Shown: positions 46,023 to 56,793 of the stretch, in pieces
Position numbering within the stretch: the stretch's first letter is position 1
Layout: each line of letters begins with the position of its first letter
Assembly (NCBI GenBank): GCA_029265255.1
Contig: JAJUJQ010000004.1
Coordinates: 62,001-126,000 of the forward strand
From: Spirochaetota bacterium
GTDB taxonomy: Bacteria > Spirochaetota > Spirochaetia > Treponematales > Rectinemataceae
Direction: 5' to 3'
Length of the DNA stretch: 64,000 bases
The notes under the pieces: generated by a model
The model's input: the letters and a program-made list of their open reading frames with translations, nothing else
What the model was told of the DNA's origin: nothing
Database searches by the model: none
Translations under genes and position numbers: made by a program

Positions 46023-47894
46023 ATGCGAAAAAAAGTTGCGGTCATCGGCGCTGGGCTGAGCGGCCTTGCGTGCGCGGCGATTCTCGCCAAACGAGGATTC
46101 GATGTATGCGTCTATGAGCATTCACATCGGCCAGGTGGTTCTTCCGGTGCATTCAAGCGGGGCAACGCCATCTTCGATGTCGGCTCGGCGATGATGTTCG
46201 GGTTTGGGTCACATGGGTTCAATCCGCACAGCCTTCTGTTTAACGAAATCGAAGAGCACATTGCGGTCATCGAACATTCTTCGATGTACCGCATTCATTT
46301 CGCGGGCCAGGAAGTAGTGTTTCATGCGGATGTAGAGAGTTTTCTGGATGCGCTTGCCAGGCTCTTCCCCAGCGATATCGACGATATCAGGCGTTTCTAC
46401 GCCTATCTGCAACATCTGTACGATGATGTCGTGATGAAAGATCCAAGCCTCATCTCACCATCTGAAATTCCTCTGGCCGAGATGACGGCTCGTTTCTTCA
46501 AGGACCCGCTGACGCAGCTGCGCCTTCTTCCGTTGCTGTTCAGCAACGCGGCATCGATTTTGCGGCGTTTTACAAAGTCGCGCGCGGTCATGCAGTTTTT
46601 TGACAAGCTGACCTCGACGTATTGCTATACCACGATGGCAGAGACGCCAGCAATCATGGCCGTCACCATGTTCGTGGAAAACCACCGCAGCGGCAGCTAT
46701 TATATCCACGGGTCGAGTCAGGTGTACGTCGGCACGCTGGAAAAGGCTATCGAGAAGCATGGAGGCAGTCTGCAGTATGGCTGCGAGGTCGTCGGGCTCG
46801 AACCAGATGGCAATAGGATCCGGGCCGCCCGGCTCGCGGATGGCACGTGTATCGAGGCCGATTATTTCGTCTACAGTGGAACGGTATGGAATCTGTACCA
46901 GAAACTCCTGCCGGCTGAAGCGGTGCCTCAGGCGTATGCCCGAAAAATGGCTAGCATGGTACCGACACCTTCGAGCATTGTGCTCTATTCGACGGTCGCA
47001 AAAGAAGCGTTTCCGCACGATATTGGTCCCATTGAGATGCTGGTTGAAAATACGGGTACGCTGGCGGAGTCGGAAATTACTCTGTACATTCCGACTGTCG
47101 ATGACCCTTCGCTTAACGAACCGGGTTTTCACAGCGTGATCGCGATCGGGCCTTCGTTCCGGCAATGGCCTTCGCTCGAGCAGTACACTTCATGCGACGC
47201 TGCCGCTCGTGAAGCGTATGAAGCCGCCAAGCGTGAGGAGGCTGAGCGTATCATCAGCTATCTCACTTCATATTTTCCAAATTTCAGAAAAAGCCTGAAA
47301 TACTGGGAAGTCGGCTCGCCCGCTACTATCGAACGCTATACCCTGAAACCGCGGGGCGCTGTGGCTGGCCCCAAGCAGATGCTGGGGCAGGACCTCATGC
47401 GCAGGCCGCATGCGGCGACTCGATGGCACAACCTGCTCATGTGCGGCGAATCGACGACGATGGGAACCGGTACGCCAGCGGTCGTCGTGTCTGCCCTGAG
47501 CGCGGCCGACGTCATCCTTCGGCGAGAGGGTATGCCCGAGTGCCGCTATTTCACAGACCGCGGATTTGTGCGCTATCTGGCGTCGCCAGCCCCTCCGTAT
47601 GCGCAGGAAGGCTTGAGAGCGCGCGGCAATCTGTGCCTCTGGTGTGAGGAAGACAGCTGTCGGCATGCCTGCCCCGCCGCCATGGACATAAGGGGCATTT
47701 TCCGACGCCTGTATTGCGACAATCGAGAGGGTGCCCGCCGTCTTGTCCGCTATGATGAAAGCGGTCGTCTTGTCTGCTTGTCATGTCACCATAAGCCATG
47801 CCTCAAGGCTTGTCGAAGGAAAACAGTTCTGGGTTCCCCCGTGCCGATCCCCGAGGTGCTGAAGGAGATAGCACTAACAGCCAGCGGAAATTAA
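46023..47894 (+). CDS. Phytoene-desaturase-like flavoprotein with C-terminal Fe-S tail
   Basis: A 623-residue protein. Residues 1-510 form a CrtI/CrtISO-type amine oxidase-fold flavoprotein: VAVIGAGLSGLACAAILA dinucleotide site with E..RPGGSSG, and GTGTPAVVVSALSAADVIL near the FAD end. The last 85 residues are added and Cys-rich: CLWCEEDSCRHACP and CLSCHHKPCLKAC, both C-x2-C-x4-C-x3-C, as in the Fe-S domain of GltD and dihydropyrimidine dehydrogenase. This suggests electron input by an iron-sulfur partner. Substrate could be a carotenoid, retinoid-like or other polyene lipid; no carotenoid gene is nearby. AGGGAG precedes the ATG. Confidence 0.8.
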   Translation: MRKKVAVIGAGLSGLACAAILAKRGFDVCVYEHSHRPGGSSGAFKRGNAIFDVGSAMMFGFGSHGFNPHSLLFNEIEEHIAVIEHSSMYRIHFAGQEVVFHADVESFLDALARLFPSDIDDIRRFYAYLQHLYDDVVMKDPSLISPSEIPLAEMTARFFKDPLTQLRLLPLLFSNAASILRRFTKSRAVMQFFDKLTSTYCYTTMAETPAIMAVTMFVENHRSGSYYIHGSSQVYVGTLEKAIEKHGGSLQYGCEVVGLEPDGNRIRAARLADGTCIEADYFVYSGTVWNLYQKLLPAEAVPQAYARKMASMVPTPSSIVLYSTVAKEAFPHDIGPIEMLVENTGTLAESEITLYIPTVDDPSLNEPGFHSVIAIGPSFRQWPSLEQYTSCDAAAREAYEAAKREEAERIISYLTSYFPNFRKSLKYWEVGSPATIERYTLKPRGAVAGPKQMLGQDLMRRPHAATRWHNLLMCGESTTMGTGTPAVVVSALSAADVILRREGMPECRYFTDRGFVRYLASPAPPYAQEGLRARGNLCLWCEEDSCRHACPAAMDIRGIFRRLYCDNREGARRLVRYDESGRLVCLSCHHKPCLKACRRKTVLGSPVPIPEVLKEIALTASGN

Positions 47895-47932
47895 GGCAAG
47901 CGCGGGACGGCGCTCTTCGTGATTAATAAATG

Positions 47933-48349
47933 TTATTCTTCATAAGGAAATTTTCGAAGCTGTTTAGCCCGCGCGCGCAGGTGTTTATGAGCCAGAGTGC
48001 GCTCGCGGGAAGCGGCGGTAGGGCGGGTAGGGATGCGGGGTGGATGCGCGCGTGCGGCGCTGGCGATGAGGTGAACGAGGCGGTCGAGGGCGCGTCGGCG
48101 ATTTTGAATCTGGCTTCGCTCCTCCTGAACCGACACGATGATCTCGTCTTCAGTCGTGATGCGTGACGCGAGGCGGGCGCGGACAAGCTGCCGTTCCTGC
48201 GCGTCGAGACCTTCGAGTCGGGAGAGGGAGACGCGCGCGATGACGCGCGTGTTGACCTTGTTGACGTGCTGTCCGCCAGGACCGCCTGAACGGGCGTAGT
48301 CGATTTCGGCATGGTTGGCGATAGATTCCACAAGACTTCGCAGATTCAT
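47933..48349 (-). CDS. arfB: Peptidyl-tRNA hydrolase ArfB (YaeJ family)
   Basis: A 138-residue ribosome-rescue factor. The GGQ motif is seen in RSGGPGGQHVNKVNTRV, followed by a basic C-terminal tail (HKHLRARAKQLRKF) that in ArfB enters the empty mRNA channel of stalled ribosomes. The ATG at 48349 is chosen because the family begins near here; a TATACT box lies ten bases upstream, so the leader would be at most a few bases. It ends 38 bases from the convergent flavoprotein gene. Confidence 0.85.
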   Translation of the reverse strand: MNLRSLVESIANHAEIDYARSGGPGGQHVNKVNTRVIARVSLSRLEGLDAQERQLVRARLASRITTEDEIIVSVQEERSQIQNRRRALDRLVHLIASAARAHPPRIPTRPTAASRERTLAHKHLRARAKQLRKFPYEE

Positions 48350-48399
48350 GATCATATCGAGTATATCGGCGCAGGCTGGGCGAGTGCAGAGGGGCGGCC

Positions 48400-49172
48400 A
48401 TGACGCTGTTCGGTATCGGTATTGAGGTGCTAGCAGCATGCGGGCTTGCTGCCTTGCTGCCCTGGCGCACGTCGCGGGTACATGCCTTCGGGATGACCGG
48501 CGTACGTGTGGGAAATGTAGCGGTAATCGCCGCAGCGATTCTCGGCATAGCGGGTCGGTCGGGAAGCGAGGTATAGGCGGTTCACCTGCCGCTGCCGATT
48601 GGAGAAGCGCTGGTAGCCCTGTCTCCGCTATATTCCTTCTTTCTCCTGATTATTGTCCCGGTGACCGCGCTTGCGGCGGTCTATACGCTGCGGTACCTCT
48701 CGCACCAGGGCAGGGTGGTCGGGCGTTTCAAGACACACTGGCTCATCTACACTGCGCTCACCGCCTGCATGATGCTTGTAGTCACGGCGCGGAGCGCGGT
48801 GCTTTTCATGTTCCCGTGGAAAGGCATATCGCTTAGTTCTTTTCTGCTGGTGTTGTTCCAATATGAGAAGCCTGAGGTTCGCAGAACGGCGTTGCTATTT
48901 CTATTATTCACCCAAGTGGGGGCTGCCTGCTGATGATGTTCTCGCTCCTGGCGCAGCTGGCAGGATCGTTCGATTTTGAGGCGATGCGTACCGCGACGGC
49001 CAGCCTGTCTCACGGGCAGAAGGCGTCAATATTCTTGCTCGCTATGTTCGGATTCAGAATGAAGGCGGGATTCTTTCCTCTGCATGTCTGGTTGCCGGAA
49101 GCGCTTCACCCAGCGCCTAGCCGTGTATCGGCGGTCATGTTGTTTTCACGTTTTCGGAATTGGTCGGCATAG
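48400..49172 (+). pseudogene. Decayed HyfB/NuoL-like hydrogenase-4 membrane subunit
   Basis: The plus-strand frames read like an antiporter-type subunit of group 4 hydrogenases: AAVYTLRYLSHQG, then KGISLSSFLLVLFQYEKPEVRR and, in a second frame, FRMKAGFFPLHVWLPEALHPAPSRVSAVM with the conserved Lys and His-Val-Trp-Leu-Pro-Glu. The first frame has in-frame stops TAG (48574) and TGA (48931); a single-base deletion at about 48931 shifts to the second frame, which ends prematurely at 49172. The gene keeps only about 260 of roughly 650 residues. Clearly non-functional. Confidence 0.8.
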
Positions 49173-49703
49173 GACTGCTGGGAGAACCGCCTGGTGGCGA
49201 CCAGCGTGGTGTTTCTTGGTATGCTCGACCATGAGATCGCTGGAGGAATAGCACAGGGTGCCCTTCTTGCTGCTCTTTTCGTGGTTTTCTGGCGCGAAGG
49301 AGCCTGTCTCATCGCGATGCAGGGCATTCGAGTCTCTGGACCAAGGATGTTCTGGCTTCGCAAGCCGGAGAAGTCTATCTCTCACTGACACCAGCCATAC
49401 CCCAGACTCATGTGTTCAGGCGCAAAATCCATGAGAATACCTGTGTTGTGCTAGAACAACACCCCTGGCTTAAAAAAAGTGCGATGAATTCTGGAATATG
49501 AATGCTATCGGTTGAAATGATGGCGGACACATGAGGTCGCGGTTGCCCCTGCGCTGGCCGGCGCCATCGAACAGGCATTTATTACGATTCCAGCGCGATG
49601 GTGAGAAATCGGATACCATCCCGCAAAATCGTTCTATGGATGCCTCCGAGGGGAGATGCTCAATCAGACCGCAGGACTATGCGGGAATCGATTCTAGCGC
49701 GCT
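49173..49703 (+). other. Degenerate stretch between hydrogenase remnants
   Basis: No intact gene is visible. Short hydrophobic frames (for example 49194-49388) may derive from the same lost operon but cannot be assigned. The right half (49400-49600) shows no coding pattern I can support. Confidence 0.5.
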
Positions 49704-49967
49704 TTGAACGCACCAGTGCGCTCATCAAAAATATTGCGCTCAAGTTCGGCTTGGTCGAATTTGCGGCGCGCGCCTGCGCACACGTTCGTGATTGCGGAGG
49801 GTGCCTGCGCGATTTCAGACGGAATATTCCGAGGGTTTCCGGATGTCTGTGGCGGCGCCGACGCGGTCGTTCCGGTAGATCTGTATATCCCCGGCTGCCC
49901 GCCTCACCCCATGACCATTTTGAATGTGCTGCTTGAGCTGCTCGGGCGAATCGAGCGGCGGGCATGA
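49704..49967 (+). pseudogene. Remnant of a NuoB/HyfI-like hydrogenase small subunit
   Basis: The last 60 codons read VIAEGACAISDGIFRGF, then PVDLYIPGCPPHP and a terminal LLELLGRIERR. These match the C-terminal part of the NuoB/HyfI/EchC family, including the Cys of GAC and the Cys of PGCPP that bind the proximal 4Fe-4S cluster. The N-terminal half, with its own Cys pair, is missing, so this is a 5'-deleted fragment. It abuts the convergent ilvN stop. Confidence 0.75.
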
Positions 49968-50213
49968 TTAAGCGACTTCCAGAGATTCCTGCATGTGCAC
50001 GTCGATAACTCCGATCATGCGCTGCAAAAGCAGGCGGATTTTTTCCGCGCTCTGCGGCGTGGTGGCGATGACGATGCGAATACGGCTCAAATCTTCTTCC
50101 AGCATGCCTGACTGAAGGCTGAGCAGGGTGTGATTTCTGCTCTCGAGCATGCGGGCTATCCGCGAAAGCGTGCCCGTATGGTTGGTGGCGACAACGTCGA
50201 ATCGGTATTTCAT
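49968..50213 (-). CDS. ilvN: Acetolactate synthase small (regulatory) subunit
   Basis: An 81-residue ACT-domain protein (FDVVATNHTGTLSRIARMLESRNHTLLSL), the size of E. coli IlvN rather than the longer IlvH. It gives feedback control by valine or isoleucine on IlvB. Its ATG overlaps the ilvB stop (ATGA) and AAGGAG lies seven bases before it. Confidence 0.92.
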   Translation of the reverse strand: MKYRFDVVATNHTGTLSRIARMLESRNHTLLSLQSGMLEEDLSRIRIVIATTPQSAEKIRLLLQRMIGVIDVHMQESLEVA

Positions 50214-51970
50214 ACACTCACTCCTTGATACAGCATCTGATCGAGGCCATTGCCCGGAACGACAATAGGCCAGACATTGGCTTCGCGCTCGATGGCGCAG
50301 TCGATCATGGCCGGTCTGCCTGATGCGCGCGCCTTGCGGCAGGCCTCCCTGAGTTCCTCGAGGTTGCGGGCGGAGTATCCTTCTGCCCCGTATGCCTGGG
50401 CGATGGCAGCGAAATCGAGGTGCGGCTGGGCGCAGGCGGTACCGGGCCGGCATTTGCGACCGCATCCCTTGCCTGTGGAGAGGCAGGTCGATACATAGCG
50501 GCCGCCAGTGAAGAGTTCCTGCCACTGGCGCACCATACCCAGATAGCCGTTGTTCAGAATGACCACGATGATGGGAAGGCCTTCCTGAACCAGCGTGGCC
50601 AGCTCCTGAATGTTCATCTGGATTGAACCATCGCCAGCGATGACGATGGTTGGCCGATCGGGAAAAGCCGCATGAACGCCGATAGCGGCTGGCAGACCGT
50701 ACCCCATGGTGCCCAGGCCGCCCGAGGTGAACCAGCTGCGGGGGCGCGAGATGCGCAGGAATTGTGCGGCCCACATCTGATTCTGGCCAACCTCGGTAAC
50801 GAACGCCGCATCAGGGAACTGCTCCTGGACTGCTTCAAGTACCGCGCGGGGTTCCGGAAAGTGCGCGCTGGTTGCCGCCTTCGCAGCGTTCCCCGAACGC
50901 TGGCTGATGAACCGCTTTTCATTCTCTGCGAATTCCCTTGTGGTTTGCAGCCATTCAGGGACATGGAGCTGGACGGCTTCGTTCAGCATCAGGGCAAGCG
51001 CGTCCCGCAGGTTCCCCAGAATGGGGATATCCACGCGTACATTCCTGCCGATCGAGGTAGGATCGATATCCACCTGGGCGATACGGGCGTGAGGGGCGAA
51101 GCGCTCTGTATTGCCTGTCGAGCGGTCCGCGAAGCGCACACCGAGCCCTACCAAGAGGTCGCACTCGGTGACGGCCTTGTTCGCCGCAATTGATCCATGC
51201 ATGCCGATCATTCCCTGGTTGAGAGGATGCCGTGAATCGAGTACCCCAATGCCCATGAGCGAAGTGACAAAGGGCACCCCCAGTCGCTCGATAAGCTGTC
51301 TGCACAGCTCGGATGCGCCGGCTGTGATCATGCCGCCGCCGATAAAGAACAGCGGCTTTTTTGCCGCGCGGAGCGCGTCCATGAGCAGACGCACTGATTC
51401 TATGGGCACCGTTGGCTCGGGCTGGTAGCCTCGGATACAGACGGCGGCAGGGTAGGTGTCATCGACGCGTTCGAGCTGGATGTCTTTCGGAATGTCGATG
51501 ACCACCGGCCCCGGCCGCCCGCTCGAGGCTATGTAGAACGCTTCCTTCAGAATTCGCGGCAGGTCCTTCCGATCCGAGACCATGAAGTTGTGTTTGGTGA
51601 CCGGCTGAGTGATGCCCAGCGTGTCCACTTCCTGGAAGGCATCATTGCCGATAAGGCTCCGCGTGACCTGGCCCGAAATGCAGACGAGCGGTACCGAATC
51701 CATTTTTGCTGTCGCGAGGCCGGTTATGGTGTTGGTTGCACCCGGACCGCTGGTGACGATGCAGACGCCGGGCTTGCCGGTAGCTCGCGCATAGCCATCT
51801 GCCGCGTGGACGGCAGCCTGCTCGTGCCTCGTCATGATGAATCGCATATCCTGCGCATCATAGAGGGCATCGAACAGGGGAATGACTGCCCCACCGGGAT
51901 AGCCAAACAGGGTATCAATGCCTTCCTGTCTGAATGCTTCGAGAATCATCTCCGCGCCGGATCGAATCAT
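50210..51970 (-). CDS. ilvB: Acetolactate synthase large subunit
   Basis: A 586-residue thiamine-diphosphate enzyme making acetolactate or acetohydroxybutyrate. FGYPGGAVIPLFDAL and the catalytic Glu in RHEQAAVHAADGYAR are present; the ThDP motif is GDGSIQMNIQEL to NNGYLGMVRQW. After the NNGYLGMVRQWQELFTGG region there is an extra loop with four Cys (STCLSTGKGCGRKC, then GTAC) that usual homologues lack. Start ATG 51970 has AGAGGTG before it; the longer frame to 52180 runs into ilvC. Confidence 0.94.
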   Translation of the reverse strand: MIRSGAEMILEAFRQEGIDTLFGYPGGAVIPLFDALYDAQDMRFIMTRHEQAAVHAADGYARATGKPGVCIVTSGPGATNTITGLATAKMDSVPLVCISGQVTRSLIGNDAFQEVDTLGITQPVTKHNFMVSDRKDLPRILKEAFYIASSGRPGPVVIDIPKDIQLERVDDTYPAAVCIRGYQPEPTVPIESVRLLMDALRAAKKPLFFIGGGMITAGASELCRQLIERLGVPFVTSLMGIGVLDSRHPLNQGMIGMHGSIAANKAVTECDLLVGLGVRFADRSTGNTERFAPHARIAQVDIDPTSIGRNVRVDIPILGNLRDALALMLNEAVQLHVPEWLQTTREFAENEKRFISQRSGNAAKAATSAHFPEPRAVLEAVQEQFPDAAFVTEVGQNQMWAAQFLRISRPRSWFTSGGLGTMGYGLPAAIGVHAAFPDRPTIVIAGDGSIQMNIQELATLVQEGLPIIVVILNNGYLGMVRQWQELFTGGRYVSTCLSTGKGCGRKCRPGTACAQPHLDFAAIAQAYGAEGYSARNLEELREACRKARASGRPAMIDCAIEREANVWPIVVPGNGLDQMLYQGVSV

Positions 51971-52008
51971 GAATGCACCTCTAGCTTTTTGTTGCCGGCA
52001 GGCTGCGC

Positions 52009-53496
<1,488 letters not shown>

Positions 53497-53594
53497 TTAC
53501 CTTGTGCCGCACTCTGCGGCGCGCGTATTTCGGAAGCTGCCCATGTTGCCCGCCACAAAGGCGGTTCTCTCTGCAGCTCACCCGCGCTGGATAT

Positions 53595-53630
53595 AAAAAA
53601 AGCCACCCTTCCGTGAAGGAAGAGTGGCTT
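53595..53630 (-). terminator. Attenuator terminator before ilvC
   Basis: On the minus strand, arms 53629-53618 and 53612-53601 form a 12-base stem with one G-U pair and a five-base loop, followed by six U (53600-53595). Its 5' arm and loop (53622-53613) can instead pair with leader bases 53670-53661, ten bases without mismatch (GTGAAGGAAG with CTTCCTTCAC), which would prevent the terminator. Confidence 0.88.
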
Positions 53631-53655
53631 TCTGTTGCTTCTCGCAACTGCCTGG

Positions 53656-53736
53656 TTACACTTCCTTCACCTCCCTTGCGCAGGGAAGAATCAGCGAGGA
53701 AATAATTACCAGTACAGTGCAGAATATGCGCGCCAT
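53656..53736 (-). CDS. ilv leader peptide (attenuation)
   Basis: A 26-codon frame, MARIFCTVLVIISSLILPCA and then REVKEV, with 11 of 26 codons for Ile, Val or Leu, including VLVII and LIL in a row. It ends at TAA just after the antiterminator segment, so a ribosome reaching the stop would cover that segment and let the terminator form, while one stalled at the Ile/Val/Leu codons would leave it free. The ATG is ten bases after the -10 box and has no Shine-Dalgarno. Confidence 0.82.
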   Translation of the reverse strand: MARIFCTVLVIISSLILPCAREVKEV

Positions 53737-53746
53737 GTTGGGAGCT

Positions 53747-53775
53747 TTTGTACTGTACCTGAACACGGAAGTCAA
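53747..53775 (-). promoter_or_regulatory. Promoter of ilvCBN
   Basis: On the minus strand TTGACT (53775-53770) and TACAAA (53752-53747) are separated by 17 bases. It lies about 27 bases after the leuB stop, so ilvCBN has its own start in addition to any readthrough from leu. Confidence 0.6.
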
Positions 53776-53801
53776 GTGTTTCCATGCTGAATATTGCATA
53801 T

Positions 53802-54893
53802 TCATACTAATTCCCTTACTTTTTGCGCCATTTCGGCGGTACCGATGAGCCGAACGTCATCCTCAGTACCGAGCGCGATGTCTCGTGTGCGCCAGCCTTC
53901 GGCGAGCGCGCGATCGACCGCGGCTTCGATGGCGCGTGCCTCGGTTTCGAGCCCGAATGAGTAGCGCAGCATAAGCGCGGCGGACAGGATGGTGCCGAGC
54001 GGGTTGGCAAGATCCTTTCCTGCAATATCAGGCGCAGAACCATGAATAGGCTCGTAGAGGCCCCTGCGCGGGCTGCTGTCGGCAGACGCATCGCCCAGGC
54101 TCGCCGAAGGCAGCATGCCTATAGAACCGGTCAGCATGCTAGCCTCGTCGGAAAGGATGTCGCCGAAAAGATTTGAGGTGACGATGACATCAAACTGGCC
54201 GGGGTTCCGAATGAGCTGCATGGCGCAGTTGTCCACATACATGGTCTGGACCGATACCTCGGGATATTCCGGAGCGAGGCGAGCGTTGACCTCGCGCCAG
54301 AGTCGAGAGGTTTCGAGCACATTGGCTTTGTCAACCAGGCAGAGTTTCCGTTTTCGTCCGCGCGCCGCCTCGTATCCGACCCGCAGGACTCGCTCGATCT
54401 CGTGCCAGGAGTAGCGCTCGGTATCATAAGCGGCGCTGCCCCCTTCCTCTCGGCCACTTCGGCCGAAATAGATACCTCCTGTCAACTCGCGCACAATGAG
54501 GAGATCAAATCCATCTCCCACTACCGCATCTTTGAGAGGGCAGGCTGCGCGCAAGGATGCAAGGAGTCTTGCCGGGCGCAGATTGGCATAGACATTGAGC
54601 GCGGCGCGTAACCTGAGCAGCGCTCGCTCCGGGCGCAGATGACTGGGTAGGGAATCCCATTTCGGACCCCCGACGGCCCCTAGCAGCACTGCATCACAGC
54701 GCAACGCGGCATCCCGCGTCGAGTCGGGCAGGGGATTCCCGGTTGTGTCGATAGCCGCTCCGCCTGCCAGCAGCGCTTCCTGCACCAGTTCGTGCCCGAA
54801 TTTCTTCGCGACCGCTTCGAGTACCATGAGCGCGCCTTCTACCACTTCCGGGCCGATTCCGTCGCCGCGGACCACACCGATGTGCATCCTCAT
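53802..54893 (-). CDS. leuB: 3-isopropylmalate dehydrogenase
   Basis: A 363-residue NAD-dependent decarboxylating dehydrogenase. [13 protein letters not shown] at the start, [10 protein letters not shown] with the catalytic Tyr, [12 protein letters not shown] with the catalytic Lys and the [18 protein letters not shown] signature are all present. The ATG overlaps the leuD stop, with AAAGGAG upstream. It is the last of leuACDB. Confidence 0.95.
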   Translation of the reverse strand: MRMHIGVVRGDGIGPEVVEGALMVLEAVAKKFGHELVQEALLAGGAAIDTTGNPLPDSTRDAALRCDAVLLGAVGGPKWDSLPSHLRPERALLRLRAALNVYANLRPARLLASLRAACPLKDAVVGDGFDLLIVRELTGGIYFGRSGREEGGSAAYDTERYSWHEIERVLRVGYEAARGRKRKLCLVDKANVLETSRLWREVNARLAPEYPEVSVQTMYVDNCAMQLIRNPGQFDVIVTSNLFGDILSDEASMLTGSIGMLPSASLGDASADSSPRRGLYEPIHGSAPDIAGKDLANPLGTILSAALMLRYSFGLETEARAIEAAVDRALAEGWRTRDIALGTEDDVRLIGTAEMAQKVRELV

Positions 54894-55474
54894 GCATTGC
54901 TCCTTTGCGTTTGTGCCAGACGACGCTTCGTCGCTTCGACAAGCCCCCCAGCCTCGATGATGTCGCGGATGAAGGGGGGGAATGGCTGGGCTTTCCACAC
55001 GCGGCCTGTAGACATCCCGCTACCGTCTTCAACCGCTGCTTTAACGAGCCTGATTGCTCCTGTCTCAAAATCGAGCGCTACCATGTCGCCAGAGCGCAAT
55101 GCCCGCGTCGCATCTGGGCATTCCAGTATCGGCAGGCCGATATTGATGGCATTGCGGTAAAAAATTCGCGCGAAGCTCGCCGCGATCACGCAGGCTACTC
55201 CAGCCGCCTTGATCGCGAGAGGCGCGTGTTCGCGGCTCGAACCGCATCCGAAATTCTCCCCCGCGACCAAAATATCGCCTGGTCGCACCTTATTCCGAAA
55301 CTCTGGATCGAGGTCTTCCAGACAGTGGGCTGCCAGCTCGCGCGGATCGGAGGTATTCAGGTATCGTGCGGGGATGATGACATCGGTATCGATATTGTCA
55401 CCATACACATGCACACGGCCCTGCGCCATTTGGGCCACATCCGGCTTACCTGGGTTGTTATCTATGCCACTCAT
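54890..55474 (-). CDS. leuD: 3-isopropylmalate dehydratase small subunit
   Basis: A 194-residue swivelling-domain protein of the short LeuD type. [17 protein letters not shown] and [22 protein letters not shown] are the family motifs. The ATG at 55474 overlaps the leuC stop (ATGA). With LeuC it converts 2-isopropylmalate to 3-isopropylmalate. The first 20 residues are an extra, polar N-terminus; an internal ATG (55429) is possible. Confidence 0.93.
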   Translation of the reverse strand: MSGIDNNPGKPDVAQMAQGRVHVYGDNIDTDVIIPARYLNTSDPRELAAHCLEDLDPEFRNKVRPGDILVAGENFGCGSSREHAPLAIKAAGVACVIAASFARIFYRNAINIGLPILECPDATRALRSGDMVALDFETGAIRLVKAAVEDGSGMSTGRVWKAQPFPPFIRDIIEAGGLVEATKRRLAQTQRSNA

Positions 55475-56793
55475 GCTTCCTGCTCCTCGATACGGAATAG
55501 CGTTTCTCGTGCAGGCGGCCGAGAAACGACATGGTCTGGCGTTTCCACCATCCCCGCGATCGCGGAGGCGGCTGCGACCGCTGGTCCTGCAAGGATCACC
55601 TCCGATTCCACGTGCCCCATGCGGCCCACAAAATTTCGGTTGGTCGTGCTGACCGCCCGTTCTCCTCTTGCCAGTACTCCCATGTGTCCCCCGAGGCATG
55701 GCCCGCAGGTCGGCGGCGACACCACCGCCCCAGCCTCGATGAAGATGTCCAGCAATCCCTCCCGAAGCGCTTGCTGATAAATGCGTTGTGTCCCCGGGAT
55801 GATAATGCAGCGTACCGAATCCGCGATCTTCTTCCCTCGCAGAATTGCCGCGGCGACGCGAAGGTCCGAAATATGCCCGTTTGTGCAGGATCCGATAACC
55901 ACCTGATCAATCGGCATGCCTCGAACATGTTCTGCTTCTCGCGTATTCGATGGCAGGTGCGGCATGGCCACAGTCAGAGGTATCTGCGAGAGATCGAGCG
56001 TAATGACCGCATCATACGCGGCATCAGGATCGGCGTCGAAGATCTGCGGCGCCCGTGCCCCCACCATCGTCAGATATTCCCGCGTCTGCCCATCGACTGG
56101 AAAAATCGCATTCTTGGCGCCGGCTTCGATTCCCATGTTGGCAATGGTAAAGCGCTCATCTATCGCAAGCTGCGCAACTCCGTCCCCAGTAAACTCGAGG
56201 GACCGGTACCGGGCGCCGTCCACGCCAATAGTTCCTATCAGGTGCAACACGATATCCTTGCCGGATACCCAGCCCGAGAGCCTGCCCACAAACTCTACCT
56301 TGATGGCGGAGGGGACCTTGAACCAGGTGCGCCCTGTCGCCATGGCGCAGGCGAGATCTGTTGAGCCGACACCTGTCGCGAAGGCGCCCAGTGCTCCATA
56401 GGTACAGGTGTGGCTGTCAGCGCCAATGATGCAGTCTCCCGCGGTAACAAGGCCCTGTTCGGGAAGCAGCGCGTGCTCGATGCCGCCGCGTCCGGTCTCC
56501 CAATAGTGCTGATTATGCTGATCGTGCGCAAAGCGGCGCATGATGCCTGCCTGCTCGGCCGCCTTGATATCCTTGTTGGGCGTAAAATGGTCGGAAACCA
56601 GCGCGATGCGGTCGGGGTCATGTACGCGAGCGCAGCCAATCTTGCCGAATTCTGCGATCGCGGGGGCAGCGGTAATGTCGTTGCCCAGCATAAGATCGAG
56701 TTCGGCCTCGATGAGCTGTCCGGCCTCCACATACGCGAGCCCTGCCTTTCGCGCCAGAATCTTCTGACTCATGGTCATCGGTCTGTCATGCAT
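55471..56793 (-). CDS. leuC: 3-isopropylmalate dehydratase large subunit
   Basis: A 440-residue aconitase-family protein of the short (archaeal/anaerobe) LeuC type. The 4Fe-4S ligands are in [12 protein letters not shown] and [35 protein letters not shown] is a family hallmark. The start at 56793 overlaps the leuA stop by eight bases and has GGAGG upstream; the frame is open further into leuA. Confidence 0.94.
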   Translation of the reverse strand: MHDRPMTMSQKILARKAGLAYVEAGQLIEAELDLMLGNDITAAPAIAEFGKIGCARVHDPDRIALVSDHFTPNKDIKAAEQAGIMRRFAHDQHNQHYWETGRGGIEHALLPEQGLVTAGDCIIGADSHTCTYGALGAFATGVGSTDLACAMATGRTWFKVPSAIKVEFVGRLSGWVSGKDIVLHLIGTIGVDGARYRSLEFTGDGVAQLAIDERFTIANMGIEAGAKNAIFPVDGQTREYLTMVGARAPQIFDADPDAAYDAVITLDLSQIPLTVAMPHLPSNTREAEHVRGMPIDQVVIGSCTNGHISDLRVAAAILRGKKIADSVRCIIIPGTQRIYQQALREGLLDIFIEAGAVVSPPTCGPCLGGHMGVLARGERAVSTTNRNFVGRMGHVESEVILAGPAVAAASAIAGMVETPDHVVSRPPARETLFRIEEQEA

